Shown here: positions 32,094 to 42,100 of the stretch, in pieces | How the letters are laid out: each line of letters opens with the position of its first letter | How positions within the stretch are numbered: position 1 is the first letter of the stretch | Assembly (NCBI RefSeq): GCF_008123965.1 | Contig: NZ_VSTH01000018.1 | Coordinates: 1-64,000, forward strand | From: Bradyrhizobium hipponense | GTDB lineage: Bacteria; Pseudomonadota; Alphaproteobacteria; Rhizobiales; Xanthobacteraceae | Direction: 5' to 3' | Length of the DNA: 64,000 nucleotides | Notes under the pieces: model-generated | The model's database searches: none | What the model was told of the DNA's origin: nothing | What the model saw: only the letters and a program-made list of their open reading frames with translations | Translations under genes and position numbers: made by a program

Positions 32094-33080
32094 TTAGTAA
32101 TGCTCGGCTGTCGAACTGATCTTGCCGCGAAATACGAAGTAGTTGATCGCCGTGTAGAGCAGCATCAGCGGAAAGACGAACAGGCCGGCGCCCCAGAACA
32201 TGAAGGCGAGGCTCGCGTGAGGCGCGGCGGCCTCATCGATGGTGACGGCGAACGGGATCATGTAGGGCCAGAACGAGATCGCGAGCGTGCCGAACGCGGC
32301 CACGAAGATGAGTGCCACCATCGGAAACGGCAGCGCATCCTGACGAAGTCGGACACTTGTAGCGAGCGTGATGGCAGCCAGTGCGCCGGCTATCGGGAAG
32401 ACAAACAAGGAAGGTCGGTCGAGCCAGCGCGTCATTACTGGAAGGTCCTCCGCCAAGGCGTAGCCAAATACGGTGGCCAGGAAGGCGAGCAGGGCCACCG
32501 ACAAATAGGGAATGAAGCGATAAGACGCGTCGCGAACGTCGGCCTCACACTTCCGTACCAGCCAGCAGGCGCCGAGCAGTGCGTACCCAAGACAGAGCCC
32601 AACGCCGCACAGCACCGAAAACGGACTTAGCCAGCCGGAAGCGCCACCGACGTAGCGCGCGCCGAGCATCGGAAGACCCTCAACGAGCGCGCCCACCATC
32701 AGGCCCTGCATGAATGCCGCGGCGAAGGAGCCGCCCGCGAATGCAGCGTCCCAGATCCACCGCATCCGTGCTGTCTTACTACGAAACTCGAACGCGACGC
32801 CGCGCAGAATCAGTCCGGCCAGCATCAGCAAGACCGGCAAATAGAACGCCGAAATCAGTGTCGCATACGCAAGCGGGAACGCCCCCCACAGCACGACGCC
32901 GGCGCTCACCAGCCAGGTCTCGTTGCCGTCCCAGATCGGCGCGACCGCGCTCACCATCGCGCGCCGTCGCGCCTCACCAGAGGTGATGCCGAACAGAATG
33001 CCGACGCCGAGATCAAAGCCGTCCAGCAAGACGTAAAGCAGGATGCTGATCGCCAGTACCGCGAGCCAGAACATCACCAT
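32094..33080 (-). CDS. cydB: Cytochrome bd-type quinol oxidase subunit II
   Basis: The product has eight to nine membrane helices and the family start LAVLAISILLYVLLDGFDLGVGILF, then WDGNETWLVSAGVVLWGAFPLAYA, the conserved CydB block. With CydA it oxidises quinol and reduces oxygen to water without pumping protons. It starts 10 bp after cydA. The last helix ends in FRGKISSTAEHY. No small CydX-like gene could be identified downstream. Confidence 0.95.
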   Translation of the reverse strand: MVMFWLAVLAISILLYVLLDGFDLGVGILFGITSGEARRRAMVSAVAPIWDGNETWLVSAGVVLWGAFPLAYATLISAFYLPVLLMLAGLILRGVAFEFRSKTARMRWIWDAAFAGGSFAAAFMQGLMVGALVEGLPMLGARYVGGASGWLSPFSVLCGVGLCLGYALLGACWLVRKCEADVRDASYRFIPYLSVALLAFLATVFGYALAEDLPVMTRWLDRPSLFVFPIAGALAAITLATSVRLRQDALPFPMVALIFVAAFGTLAISFWPYMIPFAVTIDEAAAPHASLAFMFWGAGLFVFPLMLLYTAINYFVFRGKISSTAEHY

Positions 33081-33090
33081 TGCTATTCTC

Positions 33091-34488
33091 CTACGGTAAG
33101 CGGCAGGGCAAGGTCGCTTGATGGTCGGCCGCGGACATCGGGCGATTGGGAATGGCGAAGGTCGCCATCACGAGGCTGGCAGCAGGGCCCGTTCGCAGCA
33201 GGCGGTAGATGTAGAAAATCCCGAATACGAAGATGAAGGTATAAAGAGCGCAGTACACCACGAGCGAAATCGCTGCCGTACGAGTCGTCAAAAAGGGCGT
33301 CATTGCATCAGCGGTCCGGAGCAGCCCGTAGATGGTCCAGGGCTGGCGTCCGACCTCCGCCGTAAACCAGCCGGTCAGCGTCGCGATGAAAGGCAGTGGA
33401 AAGCTCAGAAAAATCGACCAGAGCAGGAGCGGATTGCGGTGAATCCGGCGCTTCCGGCACCGGTAGGAGCCGAGCCCGGCGAGGGCCAACATCAAGAGGC
33501 CGCAGGCGACCATGATGCGGAAGGCGAAGAAGGGAATAAGCACCGGTGGCCGGTCCCGCGGCGGAAAGCTGGTCAGGCCGACTTCCCTGGCATCAAAGCT
33601 CATGCTGCCGATCAAGCTGCCGAGAATCGGAATCTTGATTTCGTACCGATTGGTCTGCGAGGCCGCATCGGGGACGGCGAACAGAACCTCGCCCGCGGGT
33701 TGCTCGTCGTGCCACCGGCCCTCGATCGCCGCGAACTTCGCCGGCTGGTCGTCATGCGCGTAATCGCCGACGAGATGGCCACACAGCAGTTGAACGGGCA
33801 GCAGCACGGCGGCGAGATAGAGGCCCATCCGAAGCATGATACGGGCTTCCGGGGTGTAGATCCGTCTCAGCACGTACCACGCCCCCGTGGCAGCCACGCA
33901 GAACGCGCCGGTGAGATAGGCGGCGAGCAACATATGCGGGAAACGCACCCAGACCACCGGGCTGAAGATGATCTTGAACCAATCGACCGGAATAAAGGCG
34001 CCGCTTTGCATGGCATAGCCGACCGGCACCTGCATCCAGCTGTTGTTGACCATGATCCAGAAGGCTGAGAGCGTCGTGCCCAGGGCCACCATGGCAGTGG
34101 AGAAAAGATAAAACCACGGCGGAACGCGCTTGCGGCCGAACAGTAGAATTCCAAAGAAGCTCGCTTCCAATGCGAAGGCGGTAAAACTCTCGTAGGAGAG
34201 TAGCGGCCCCTGAATCGGCCCCGACATCCGGGAGAGCTCGCTCCAGTTCGTGCCAAACTGAAACGCCATCACAATTCCGGAGACCACGCCGAGACCGAAG
34301 GCAACGCCAAAGATCTTGAGCCAGAACTCGAAGAGCGCGCGGTAGGCGGGGCGGCCGGTCGCGATGTGCAATGCCTCGAGAATCGTGAGCCAGGCTGCAA
34401 GGCCGATCGTGAACGATGGAAAGATGATGTGGAAGGAGATGGTGAAAGCGAACTGAAGGCGCGACAGAAGCAGCGCTGTGAGTTCCAT
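33091..34488 (-). CDS. cydA: Cytochrome bd-type quinol oxidase subunit I, cyanide-insensitive type
   Basis: ATG 34488 opens MELTALLLSRLQFAFTISFHIIFPSFTIG, with the first haem-ligand His. The conserved GRQPW motif is present (AEVGRQPWTIYGLLRT), as are the Q-loop region and haem-ligand Met. The Q-loop looks short, as in the CioA branch, which resists cyanide. At 465 aa the length is right. It lies 11 bp after the pyruvate-oxidase-like gene, so electrons from pyruvate can pass through quinone to oxygen within one operon. Confidence 0.93.
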   Translation of the reverse strand: MELTALLLSRLQFAFTISFHIIFPSFTIGLAAWLTILEALHIATGRPAYRALFEFWLKIFGVAFGLGVVSGIVMAFQFGTNWSELSRMSGPIQGPLLSYESFTAFALEASFFGILLFGRKRVPPWFYLFSTAMVALGTTLSAFWIMVNNSWMQVPVGYAMQSGAFIPVDWFKIIFSPVVWVRFPHMLLAAYLTGAFCVAATGAWYVLRRIYTPEARIMLRMGLYLAAVLLPVQLLCGHLVGDYAHDDQPAKFAAIEGRWHDEQPAGEVLFAVPDAASQTNRYEIKIPILGSLIGSMSFDAREVGLTSFPPRDRPPVLIPFFAFRIMVACGLLMLALAGLGSYRCRKRRIHRNPLLLWSIFLSFPLPFIATLTGWFTAEVGRQPWTIYGLLRTADAMTPFLTTRTAAISLVVYCALYTFIFVFGIFYIYRLLRTGPAASLVMATFAIPNRPMSAADHQATLPCRLP

Positions 34489-34499
34489 TGCTGCCTCCC

Positions 34500-36240
34500 T
34501 CAGCGCCAAAGATTGGAGCGGGCGAGGTCCACGACCTCGTCGCCGCGTCCGCTGATCACGGCCTTGATCATGTAAAGCGTAAAGCCCTTCGCCATCTCCA
34601 GCGTGATCGAGGGCGGCATCGCGAGCTCGGTTCGGTTCACAACCGCATCGATGAGAACTGGCCCGTCGTGGGCGAGCGCCGCAGCGATTCCATCATCGAC
34701 CTCGGCGGGGTCTTCGAGGCGAATGCCGCGAATCCCGACGGCTTCGGCCATCGCTGCGAAGTTCGGATTCTTGAGCTCGGTTCCAAAGTCAAGAATTCCT
34801 GTCGACTTCTGCTCGAGCTCGATGAAGCCCAATGCACTGTTGTTGAACACGACGACCTTCACCGGAAGGCGCTGCTGGGCGAGGGTAAGGAAATCGCCCA
34901 TCAGCATCGTGAAGCCGCCGTCGCCAGAGAGCGAGACCACCTGCCGACCTGGACACGCGGCTTGCGCACCGAGGGCTTGCGCCATCGCGTTGGCCATGGA
35001 GCCGTGCCAGAATGATCCGAGTAGCCGGCGCTTGCCGTTCATCGCGAGATAGCGGGCGGCCCATACTGTCGGCAGACCGACGTCGCAGGTGAATACCGCA
35101 TCTTCAGCTGCCTGGTCGCTGATTGCTTTCGCGACCTGCTGAGGGTGGATCAATCCGCCGCCTGGCCTGCCGACGGCAAGCTCGTCAAGCCCCTTGCGTG
35201 CCTTGGCGTAATGTCGCTGGGCTTGCGCGAGATGCGCAGCGTCGGTCTTCTGCGTGAGCAATGGCAGCAACGCCGCAAGCGTCTCGCTCACGCCGCCAAC
35301 GACTCCGACATCGACCGAGGCTCGGCGGCCGATATTCTCGGGCCGTAAATCCACCTGCGCAATGCGCGCGCCACCCGCCTCCGGGTAGAACTGCCTGTAA
35401 GGAAAGTCGGTCCCCAGCATCAACAGGACATCGCAGTCGCGCATGGCGTAATAACCGGAAGAAAAGCCGATCAGCCCTGTCATGCCAACGTCATACGGAT
35501 TGCTCCACTCAACATGTTCCTTGCCGCGCAAGGCGTGCACCATCGGCGCTTGGAGCAGCTCACCGAGGGCGAGCAGCTCGTCATGGGCGCCCGCGCATCC
35601 TGAGCCGCACAAGATCGTCACGCGGCTTGCGTCGTTGAGCAATTTCGCCAGCCGAGCGAGATCGGTGGGAGCGGGTGTGACGACCGGAACAGGTGGTAGC
35701 AACCTTGCGCGCTTCGGCGGCGGCGCCACGGCAGCGACCTGCAAGGCGACGTCTCCCGGAATGACGAGAACTGACGCGCCGCGCTTGCCGACCGCCTCCC
35801 GGATCGCGGTCTCCAAGGCGCGCGGCATCTGGTGGGATCCGGACACGAGCTCGCAGTAGTGGCTGCATTCCCGAAACAGCTCTTGCGGGTGCGTCTCCTG
35901 AAAGTACCCGCTGCCGATTTCCGGTGACGGAATGTGTGCAGCGATCGCAAGCACGGGCACGTGCGAACGGTGGCAATCGAACAGTCCATTGATGAGGTGA
36001 AGATTGCCGGGTCCGCAACTGCCCGCGCACACAGCGAGCTCGCCCGTCAGATGCGCGTCGGCGCCGGCAGCAAAGGCCGCCACTTCCTCGTGCCTGACAT
36101 GAATCCAATCGATCTTGCCATGGCGGCGAATAGCGTCGGTCAGGCCGTTGAGGCTATCGCCGACCACGCCATAGATGCGTTTGATCCCCGCAGTCGCGAG
36201 GGTTTCCACGAACTGGTCGGCGACTGTTTTGGTCGGCATT
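34500..36240 (-). CDS. poxB: Pyruvate:quinone oxidoreductase-like ThDP enzyme
   Basis: ATG 36240 follows GGAGGCG. The 580-aa protein has the three-domain ThDP fold: an N-terminal PYR domain with the catalytic Glu in [17 protein letters not shown], a middle FAD/nucleotide domain, and a PP domain with the GDGGF...NNSA cofactor motif. The closest known type is PoxB, a peripheral membrane flavoenzyme that decarboxylates pyruvate to acetate and reduces quinone. Acetolactate synthase is less likely given the companion oxidase genes. It is the first gene of the poxB-cydA-cydB operon. The promoter carries the shared element at 36369. Confidence 0.85.
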
Positions 36241-36348
36241 AACGCCTCCTCTGGAAAAGTGAGGACGAACCTGGAGTGCAACCACCGCTGCTCGCAGAAA
36301 CGCCCAAAGTCCTGTCCAAGAAGGTAGCAAGACCGCCGCGCGGAGTTA

Positions 36349-36388
36349 TTAAATTGGCATTAAGGCGACTAAATTCGAGTTTAGAAGC
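36349..36388. promoter_or_regulatory. Shared 16-bp element, copy 3 (before poxB-cydAB), with 10-bp repeats
   Basis: CTAAATTCGAGTTTAG at 36369-36384 is the best match in the window. Two more blocks precede it at 10-bp steps (TTAAATTGGC 36349, ATTAAGGCGA 36359), so four repeats lie on one face of the helix. This layout is typical of OmpR-type regulators. The distance to poxB is 109 bases or more. Confidence 0.65.
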
Positions 36389-36680
36389 TATGCGGCGGCT
36401 TCAATTGGCTCGGCCACCATCTTCCAGAGATTTGCGACTGTTGAGGCGTCGAGAGATTGCGCCCTTCCTTCTCGGTTCCTCTGAGGCATTCTGAGCGCAG
36501 CGCGAAAGTGTGTGCCGACAAGCTAAGGCGCTATCCTGCAACGCTCGCTCGCAGCGGGCCACATCAATGCAAGCCGACGCGCAGAACTTCGATTGGACAA
36601 CGCTATCAGTGTGCGTTAGAGCCGCTGCCCGCAGCATCGAGTCAGTCGGTTCGCGAAAACCAGTCGGAGCTTCGCCGGAG
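36389..36680. other. Intergenic, nothing recognised
   Basis: About 290 bases between the poxB promoter region and the end of the small secreted-protein gene at 36681. Several open frames exist, but none has a ribosome site or protein-like composition. No repeat or hairpin stands out. Confidence 0.5.
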
Positions 36681-36965
36681 TCAACAGCCCCGACAGATGG
36701 AATCAATCATCTTGTCGACCTTCGCCTCTTCACGATCGATGGCGGGATTAGTCCCCAGCAAAGGGCCATTCATCCGATGACCGTTACCCACGGCGTCCGA
36801 CGAGAGCGCTGTACCCAACGAGTTGGTCCCTGGCGAACCTGCGCTGGAGCCAAAGACGCCGCCTGTACTGAGCGTCGGATGCAAGCCCATTCCGCCGCGG
36901 GCGAATGTCGGGCTGGTTAGAAGAACGAGAAAGGGGGCGACGAGCAGAACACAAACCTTTTTCAT
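36681..36965 (-). CDS. Small secreted protein, 94 aa
   Basis: ATG 36965 follows AAAGGACT. Signal peptide MKKVCVLLVAPFLVLLTSPTFA; the mature part is Gly/Ser/Asn-rich (GGVFGSSAGSPGTNSLGTALSS) and ends with KVDKMIDSICRGC, so two Cys sit at the C-terminus. This tail (I-D-R-E-E-A-K-V-D-K-M-I-D) recurs in small rhizobial secreted proteins, in my memory. Function unknown. It is divergent from the secreted protein at 37191. Confidence 0.65.
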   Translation of the reverse strand: MKKVCVLLVAPFLVLLTSPTFARGGMGLHPTLSTGGVFGSSAGSPGTNSLGTALSSDAVGNGHRMNGPLLGTNPAIDREEAKVDKMIDSICRGC

Positions 36966-37145
36966 GACGAAAGTCCTTTCGCACGGAGAAGTAGGAAAGG
37001 GGCCGCATGCGCAGAGTAACAATTCGTTGTGCGGAGCTGACTGACGTTCGGCGGCTTGCGTTCCATACGCAGCAACTCACAGCGCGTTGAACCTCCGTGA
37101 GCGAATGTTGCATTTCGAACCCCGGCATCGACTCCGACCTGCGTG

Positions 37146-37172
37146 GGTGAAACCAAATGGTTTGGCTTCACC
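37146..37172 (+). promoter_or_regulatory. Near-perfect palindrome in the leader of the 37191 gene
   Basis: GGTGAA-A-CCAAA-TGG-TTTGG-C-TTCACC: arms of 12 with one mismatch, 18 bases before the start codon and immediately upstream of the AGGAG ribosome site. It may be an operator or an RNA hairpin controlling translation. Confidence 0.5.
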
Positions 37173-37190
37173 ATTCATAGGAGTAGTTCA

Positions 37191-37418
37191 ATGACCAAAA
37201 TCAAGCTGTTGTCGGCCGGACTGATCGCGACCGCCATGCTTGCGATGCCTGCCATGGCTCGCGAGCACTACGTAGCCCAGCGGCATGTGGCGGCAGCTGC
37301 CTCCAAGGCCGAGCGTGACGTTGACGGGCGTGTGTGCGTTCCGGCCCCACGCGTGGGCGCATTTGCGACGGCGCCGTGGACGGGGGACAATGTCCCTTGC
37401 GAGCCTCGGCCGTTTTGA
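37191..37418 (+). CDS. Small secreted protein, 75 aa, paralogue of 54894-55133
   Basis: ATG 37191 after AGGAG. The signal peptide (MTKIKLLSAGLIATAMLAMPAMA) and the following REHYVAQRHV are closely similar to MTKIKLMAGALIATAMLVTPGAARESNIAQRHV at 54894 (read in parts). The mature part has two Cys (VCVPAP, NVPCEPRPF), which could form a disulfide. Such tiny periplasmic proteins are numerous in Bradyrhizobium and unassigned. A palindrome in the leader suggests control. Confidence 0.7.
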   Translation: MTKIKLLSAGLIATAMLAMPAMAREHYVAQRHVAAAASKAERDVDGRVCVPAPRVGAFATAPWTGDNVPCEPRPF

Positions 37419-37646
37419 GTCGATAAGCCGCGCGTGCCAACGTTGGTTTCCAAGCGGCATTGGGCTGATCCATCATTCGGTCAGCCCAATGCGGTCCGAC
37501 ACTGCTCTCCCGACGAGAAATTCGGGCTGGCACGAATATTCCAGATCGGTCGTTCGATAGGCGATTGCGACGCGTCGGAGCAGACTTGCGTCCTGTGCCG
37601 CTGTGGGACGTTCTGCACAGCGTCGAATCACACGCAGCTCGATCGC

Positions 37647-37865
37647 TCAAGCCTCTCTTGACTCCGGGCGATAGCGCGGATCCGGACAACCGCGCGGAAA
37701 CGTCATCATGATCCCTCCGTGGAGCTCCGGGACGCGGCCATATTCCCGCTTCCAGAATGACAACCAGAACGTCCGAGAGAGCGCGGGTACCGGAAGAATG
37801 AAGCGCCAGGCGATCGCTCCGCTCGTCCAGCGTGCGATTACGAACATCGCAATTGTCGGCCTCAC
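37647..37865 (-). CDS. Possible small membrane protein, 72 aa
   Basis: The frame from ATG 37865 reads MRPTIAMFVIARWTSGAIAW, RFILPVPALSRTFWLSFWKR and a polar tail with PRGCPDPRYRPES. It has one or two hydrophobic stretches. An overlapping frame competes and no ribosome site is obvious, so support is weak. The stretch 37419-37646 holds nothing. Confidence 0.3.
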   Translation of the reverse strand: MRPTIAMFVIARWTSGAIAWRFILPVPALSRTFWLSFWKREYGRVPELHGGIMMTFPRGCPDPRYRPESREA

Positions 37866-37958
37866 TCATCTTGCGTCCAGGGCGCTCCGGCGAGCTTTGC
37901 AGTCCCGTTCGAGCCAGAACCGGCGGTGATGGGCTTGCAGCCGTTGTCGAAGGAAGCT

Positions 37959-38915
37959 CTATGCCGCTTCCATCTGTTTATTGGGCTCCTGCTCCGGCTC
38001 GGAATTCGATGCTGACCTGTCCGGCCTGAGGTTCCTCCTGGCGGCCCGCTTGACCTTTTCAAAGGCGCAAGTTTCGATTTGCCGGACGCGTTCGCTAGAG
38101 ATCGACAGTTCGCACGCCAGGACCTCGAGCGTGGCAGGGCGGTCGTTTAGCCGGCGCGCCTCGAACACCCGTCGTTCGCGTGACGTAAGAGTATCCAATG
38201 CGGTGCGCAGCGCGCGTGCTTGCTGCTCAGATTCGTCGTGTTCGGCCAGGAGCGCCTCGGCCGTCGGCGATGGGTCGACCAGCCTTGACTGCCAGTCCAC
38301 CGTCTCGCTATCTTCGCTAACCGGCCTATTCAGCGACAGGTCGCCATTCAAGCGGCGGTCCATCTCCAGAACGTCGCGAGGCGAAACCTCCAGCCGCTTA
38401 GCGATGGCATCGGCCACCTCCGGCGTGAGGCTGGACGTCTCGCTGGCAAGCTTCCTCATTTCGCGCCTGAGGCTGAAGAACAGCTTCTTCTGGGCAGCCG
38501 TCGTTCCGATCTTGACCAGTGACCAGGATCGAAGAATGTAATCGTGGATCGTAGCCTTGATCCACCACAGCGCGTAGGTCGAGAAACGTGAGCCGCGACC
38601 CGGCTCGTAACGTGTTGCGGCCATCACCAGACCGAGATTGGCTTCGGAGATGATATCGGCGAGCGGAAGACCGTATCCCCGATAGCGCTTCGCCACGCTC
38701 GCGGCGAGCCGAAGATGGCTGGTCACGAGGGCGTCGGCAGCTGTTTGATCGCCCAGCTCTTGCCAGCGGCGTGCAAGCTGCTGCTCTTGCTCCTGTTCAA
38801 GCATCTCGAAACGGCGGATGGCGCCAGCGTACCGTCCAAACGGGGGTGACTCCGTCCGATTGATCGCCGTGGTTTTTAAACTGGTTTGCGCGACGACTAC
38901 GTTGCAGTCCTGCAT
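37959..38915 (-). CDS. rpoH: RNA polymerase heat-shock sigma factor, RpoH family
   Basis: The 318-aa protein contains sigma region 2 (HLRLAASVAKRYRGYGLPLADIISEANLGL; RFSTYALWWIKATI), the RpoH box around QKKLFFSLRRE, and region 4 with a helix-turn-helix (TLEVLACELSISSERVRQIE). Region 1.1 is absent, as in RpoH. Rhizobia carry several rpoH genes; this one diverges from the housekeeping form in region 2.1 and so is probably a secondary copy. It would direct transcription from CTTGAA-type promoters, and two such candidates lie at 58080 and 63811. The shared 16-bp element is 80 bases upstream. Confidence 0.92.
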   Translation of the reverse strand: MQDCNVVVAQTSLKTTAINRTESPPFGRYAGAIRRFEMLEQEQEQQLARRWQELGDQTAADALVTSHLRLAASVAKRYRGYGLPLADIISEANLGLVMAATRYEPGRGSRFSTYALWWIKATIHDYILRSWSLVKIGTTAAQKKLFFSLRREMRKLASETSSLTPEVADAIAKRLEVSPRDVLEMDRRLNGDLSLNRPVSEDSETVDWQSRLVDPSPTAEALLAEHDESEQQARALRTALDTLTSRERRVFEARRLNDRPATLEVLACELSISSERVRQIETCAFEKVKRAARRNLRPDRSASNSEPEQEPNKQMEAA

Positions 38916-38978
38916 GATGCAGCTCCGATGATTGAGCCCAGCATCTATGGATTAAGGAACGAGCTACCGATGCGCTAT

Positions 38979-39018
38979 TAAAAGGCAATTCCGGCGTTTA
39001 AATTCGCTGTTAGCTGAA
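38979..39018. promoter_or_regulatory. Shared 16-bp element, copy 4 (before rpoH)
   Basis: TTAAATTCGCTGTTAG at 38999-39014 fits the consensus with two or three changes. A TTAAAAGGCA block begins exactly 20 bases upstream (38979), again with 10-bp periodicity. The element lies 64-103 bases before the rpoH start codon and after the stop of the RND permease. Confidence 0.55.
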
Positions 39019-39102
39019 CCGGAGTCGTTCGTGCAGCTAGAACCAAGGCCGCGTTCCTTGGAGCGCCGCGCAATCGCGGCGCGCAGGTTGGCCGCGGCAA
39101 TC

Positions 39103-42100
39103 TCAAGCCGCGGTGGAGCTTGACGCAGCTTCCTGCGCCGGCGCGGGCCGGCCGCGAAACGTTTGCTGCAGGCGATCAAGATAGAGGTAGACCACAGGCG
39201 TGGTGAACAGCGTCAGCAGCTGCGAAAGTATCAGCCCACCGACGATCGTATACCCGAGCGGCTGTCGTATCTCGGATCCCGCGCCGGTGCCGAGCATCAG
39301 CGGCACCCCGCCCAAAAGCGCTGCCATCGTCGTCATCAGAATAGGCCTGAAACGGAGCACGCAGGCCTGGTAGATCGATTGTTCGGATGTCAGCCCTTCA
39401 TTGCGCTCCACCTCGAGGGCGAAGTCGACCAGCATAATGCCGTTCTTCTTGACGATACCGATCAGCAGTATGATCCCGATGATGGCGATCACGCTGAGAT
39501 CCATATGCACGGCGATGAGGAGAAGCAACGCGCCGATGCCTGCGGAGGGCAGGGTGGAGAGGATCGTGATCGGATGGATAAAGCTTTCGTACAGCACGCC
39601 GAGGATAATGTAGATGACGATGAGCGCCGCGAGCACCAGCACCAGCTCGCCGGAAAGTGCCGCCTGGAATGCGTTCGCGTTGCCTTGGAACGTGGTGGCG
39701 AGCGAGAGCGGCTTGCCGCTGGTGCGTTCGAACTGCTGGATCGCGGCAACCGCGGTGCCCAGCGCCGCTCCCGGTTTCAGGTTAAACGAGATCGTGGTTG
39801 AGGGGAACATTCCCTGGTGGTTGATGACGATCGGCGCGGCGGTGACGGTGCTTTTGGTGAGCGTGCTCAGCGGGACCTGTTGTCCGTTGGAGGAGTTGAG
39901 ATAGATCTGCTGTAGCACGGTTGGGCTGGTCTGGAAGCGCGGAAGGACTTCCAGTACCACGTGGTACTGGTTGAGCGACGTGAAGATGGTGGAGACGATG
40001 CGCTGGCCAAAGGCGTCGTCGAGCGTATTGTCGATGGCCGAAGGCAGGATCCCGAAACTCGACGCGACGTCCCGGTTAACGGCAACATCAAGGCGCGGCC
40101 CGGCGTTCTCCTGGTCGGTCGTCACGTCGGCAATCTCTGGAATGCTCTTCAGCTTGTCCAGGAAGATGGCGGACCAGTGATTGAGCTCGTTCTGGTCCGA
40201 ATCGGTAAGCGTGTATTGAAACTGGGTTTTGGCCAGGCGCGCACCGACCGTGATGTCCTGGGCGGCCTGCATGTAAAGCGTGATGCCCTGCACCGAGGCG
40301 AGCTTGGTTCGGAGGCGGTTGATCACTTGGTCGGCGCTGGCGTCGCGCTGCTCGCGCGGCTTGAGCGTAATGAAGACGCGTCCCTGATTGACCGTGGCCA
40401 CCCCACCGCCGGCGCCGATCGCGGAGCCCACGGACAACACGGCAGGATCTTCGACCACCTTATCGATGACGGCGTGCATGCGCTGGCTCATTGCGGGGTA
40501 GGAGATATCCTGCCCGGCTTCGGCGACGCCGACGATCAGGCCGGTGTCCTGCTGCGGAAAGAAGCCTTTTGGAATTACGACGTACAGATAGCCGGTTACC
40601 GCGATGGCCAGGAACATCGTCATCAGCGTGATGAAACGGTGGCGTAGCGCCACTTTCAGACCGCGCTCGTAGATGGCAAGCAGTCCGTCGAAAGCGCGTT
40701 CGGACTGCCGGTAGAGCCATCCATGCGTGCCCGTGTCATGCTTGAGCAGGCGTGAGCACATCATCGGGGTCAACGTCAGCGAGATCACGAGCGAGAGGAT
40801 CAGCGACACGCTCACGGTGATCGCGAATTCCTGGAACAGCTTTCCAACGTAGCCGCCCATCAGGAACAGCGGGATAAACACCGCGATCAGCGACAGCGTG
40901 ATCGAGATGATCGTGAAACCGATTTCGCGCGAACCCTTCAGGGCCGCCTCCATCGGACTCAATCCGGCTTCAAGATGGCGGACGATGTTCTCGATCACCA
41001 CGACCGCATCGTCCACCACAAAGCCGATCGCGATTGACAGTGCCATCAGCGAGAGATTGTCCAGGCTGTAGCCTAGCGCATGGAGGGCGACGAAGGTGCC
41101 GATCAGCGATAGCGGTACGGTGATGGCGGGGATTACCGTGGCCCAGAAATTGCGCAGGAAGACGAAAATGACCATCACCACGAGTGCGACCGTCAAGAGC
41201 AGCGTGAACTGCACGTCGGAAACGGATGCGCGAATCGTCTGGGTGCGGTCGGACAGAATATCGAGCTTGATGCCCGGCGGCAGCGCGGCCTGTAGCTGAG
41301 GCAGCTGGGACTTGATCAGGTCGACGGTCTGGATGACGTTGGCGCCGGGTTGGCGTTGAATGGCCAGGATGATCGCCGGTTGTTTGTTGACGAAAGCGCC
41401 GATCTGGTTGTTCTCGGATGCTTCGATGACGTTGCCGATGTCGCTGACGTGCACCGGTGCGCCGTTGCGGTACGCGACGATCAGGTTCTTGTAGGCGTCC
41501 GGCTTGAGCAGCTGATCGTTGGTACCCAGCGTGAAGGTCTGGTGCGGACTGTTCAGCGTCCCCTTCGGCTGATCAACATTGGCCTGCATCAGCACGTTGC
41601 GGACGTCTTCCAGGCCGATGCCGCGATTGGCAAGTGCCTGCGGATCGACCTGGACGCGGATCGCCGGCTTTTGCTGCCCGCCAACACCGATCAGGCCGAC
41701 GCCCCCGATCTGCGAGAGTTTCGGCACCAGGATGTTTTCGGTAAACGCGTCCACCGTCGTGAGCGGCAACGTGTTGGACGTCAAGCCGAGCACCAGGATC
41801 GGCGTGTCCGCAGGGTTTACCTTGCGGATGGTCGGAGGGTAGGGAATTCCTATCGGCAAATATGGCGTCGCCGCATTGATCGCGGCGAGAACGTCAGTCG
41901 CCGCGCTGTCGATATCGCGGCTGAGGTCGAATTGCACGGTGAGCTGCGTGTATCCGAGTGCGTTCGCAGAGGTCAGCTGGGTCAACCCGGGAATCTGTGA
42001 AAATTGCTGCTCGAGCGGGGTCGCGACCGAAGATGCCATGGTCTGCGGATCGGCTCCGGGCAACCTGGCCGTTACCGAAATGGTCGGGAAGTTGACGTTC

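Noticed and set aside
37201..37869. A 222-aa minus-strand frame overlapping the small secreted protein
   Set aside because: Its composition is Arg/Ser-rich and shadow-like, and it runs antisense through a gene with a clear signal peptide.
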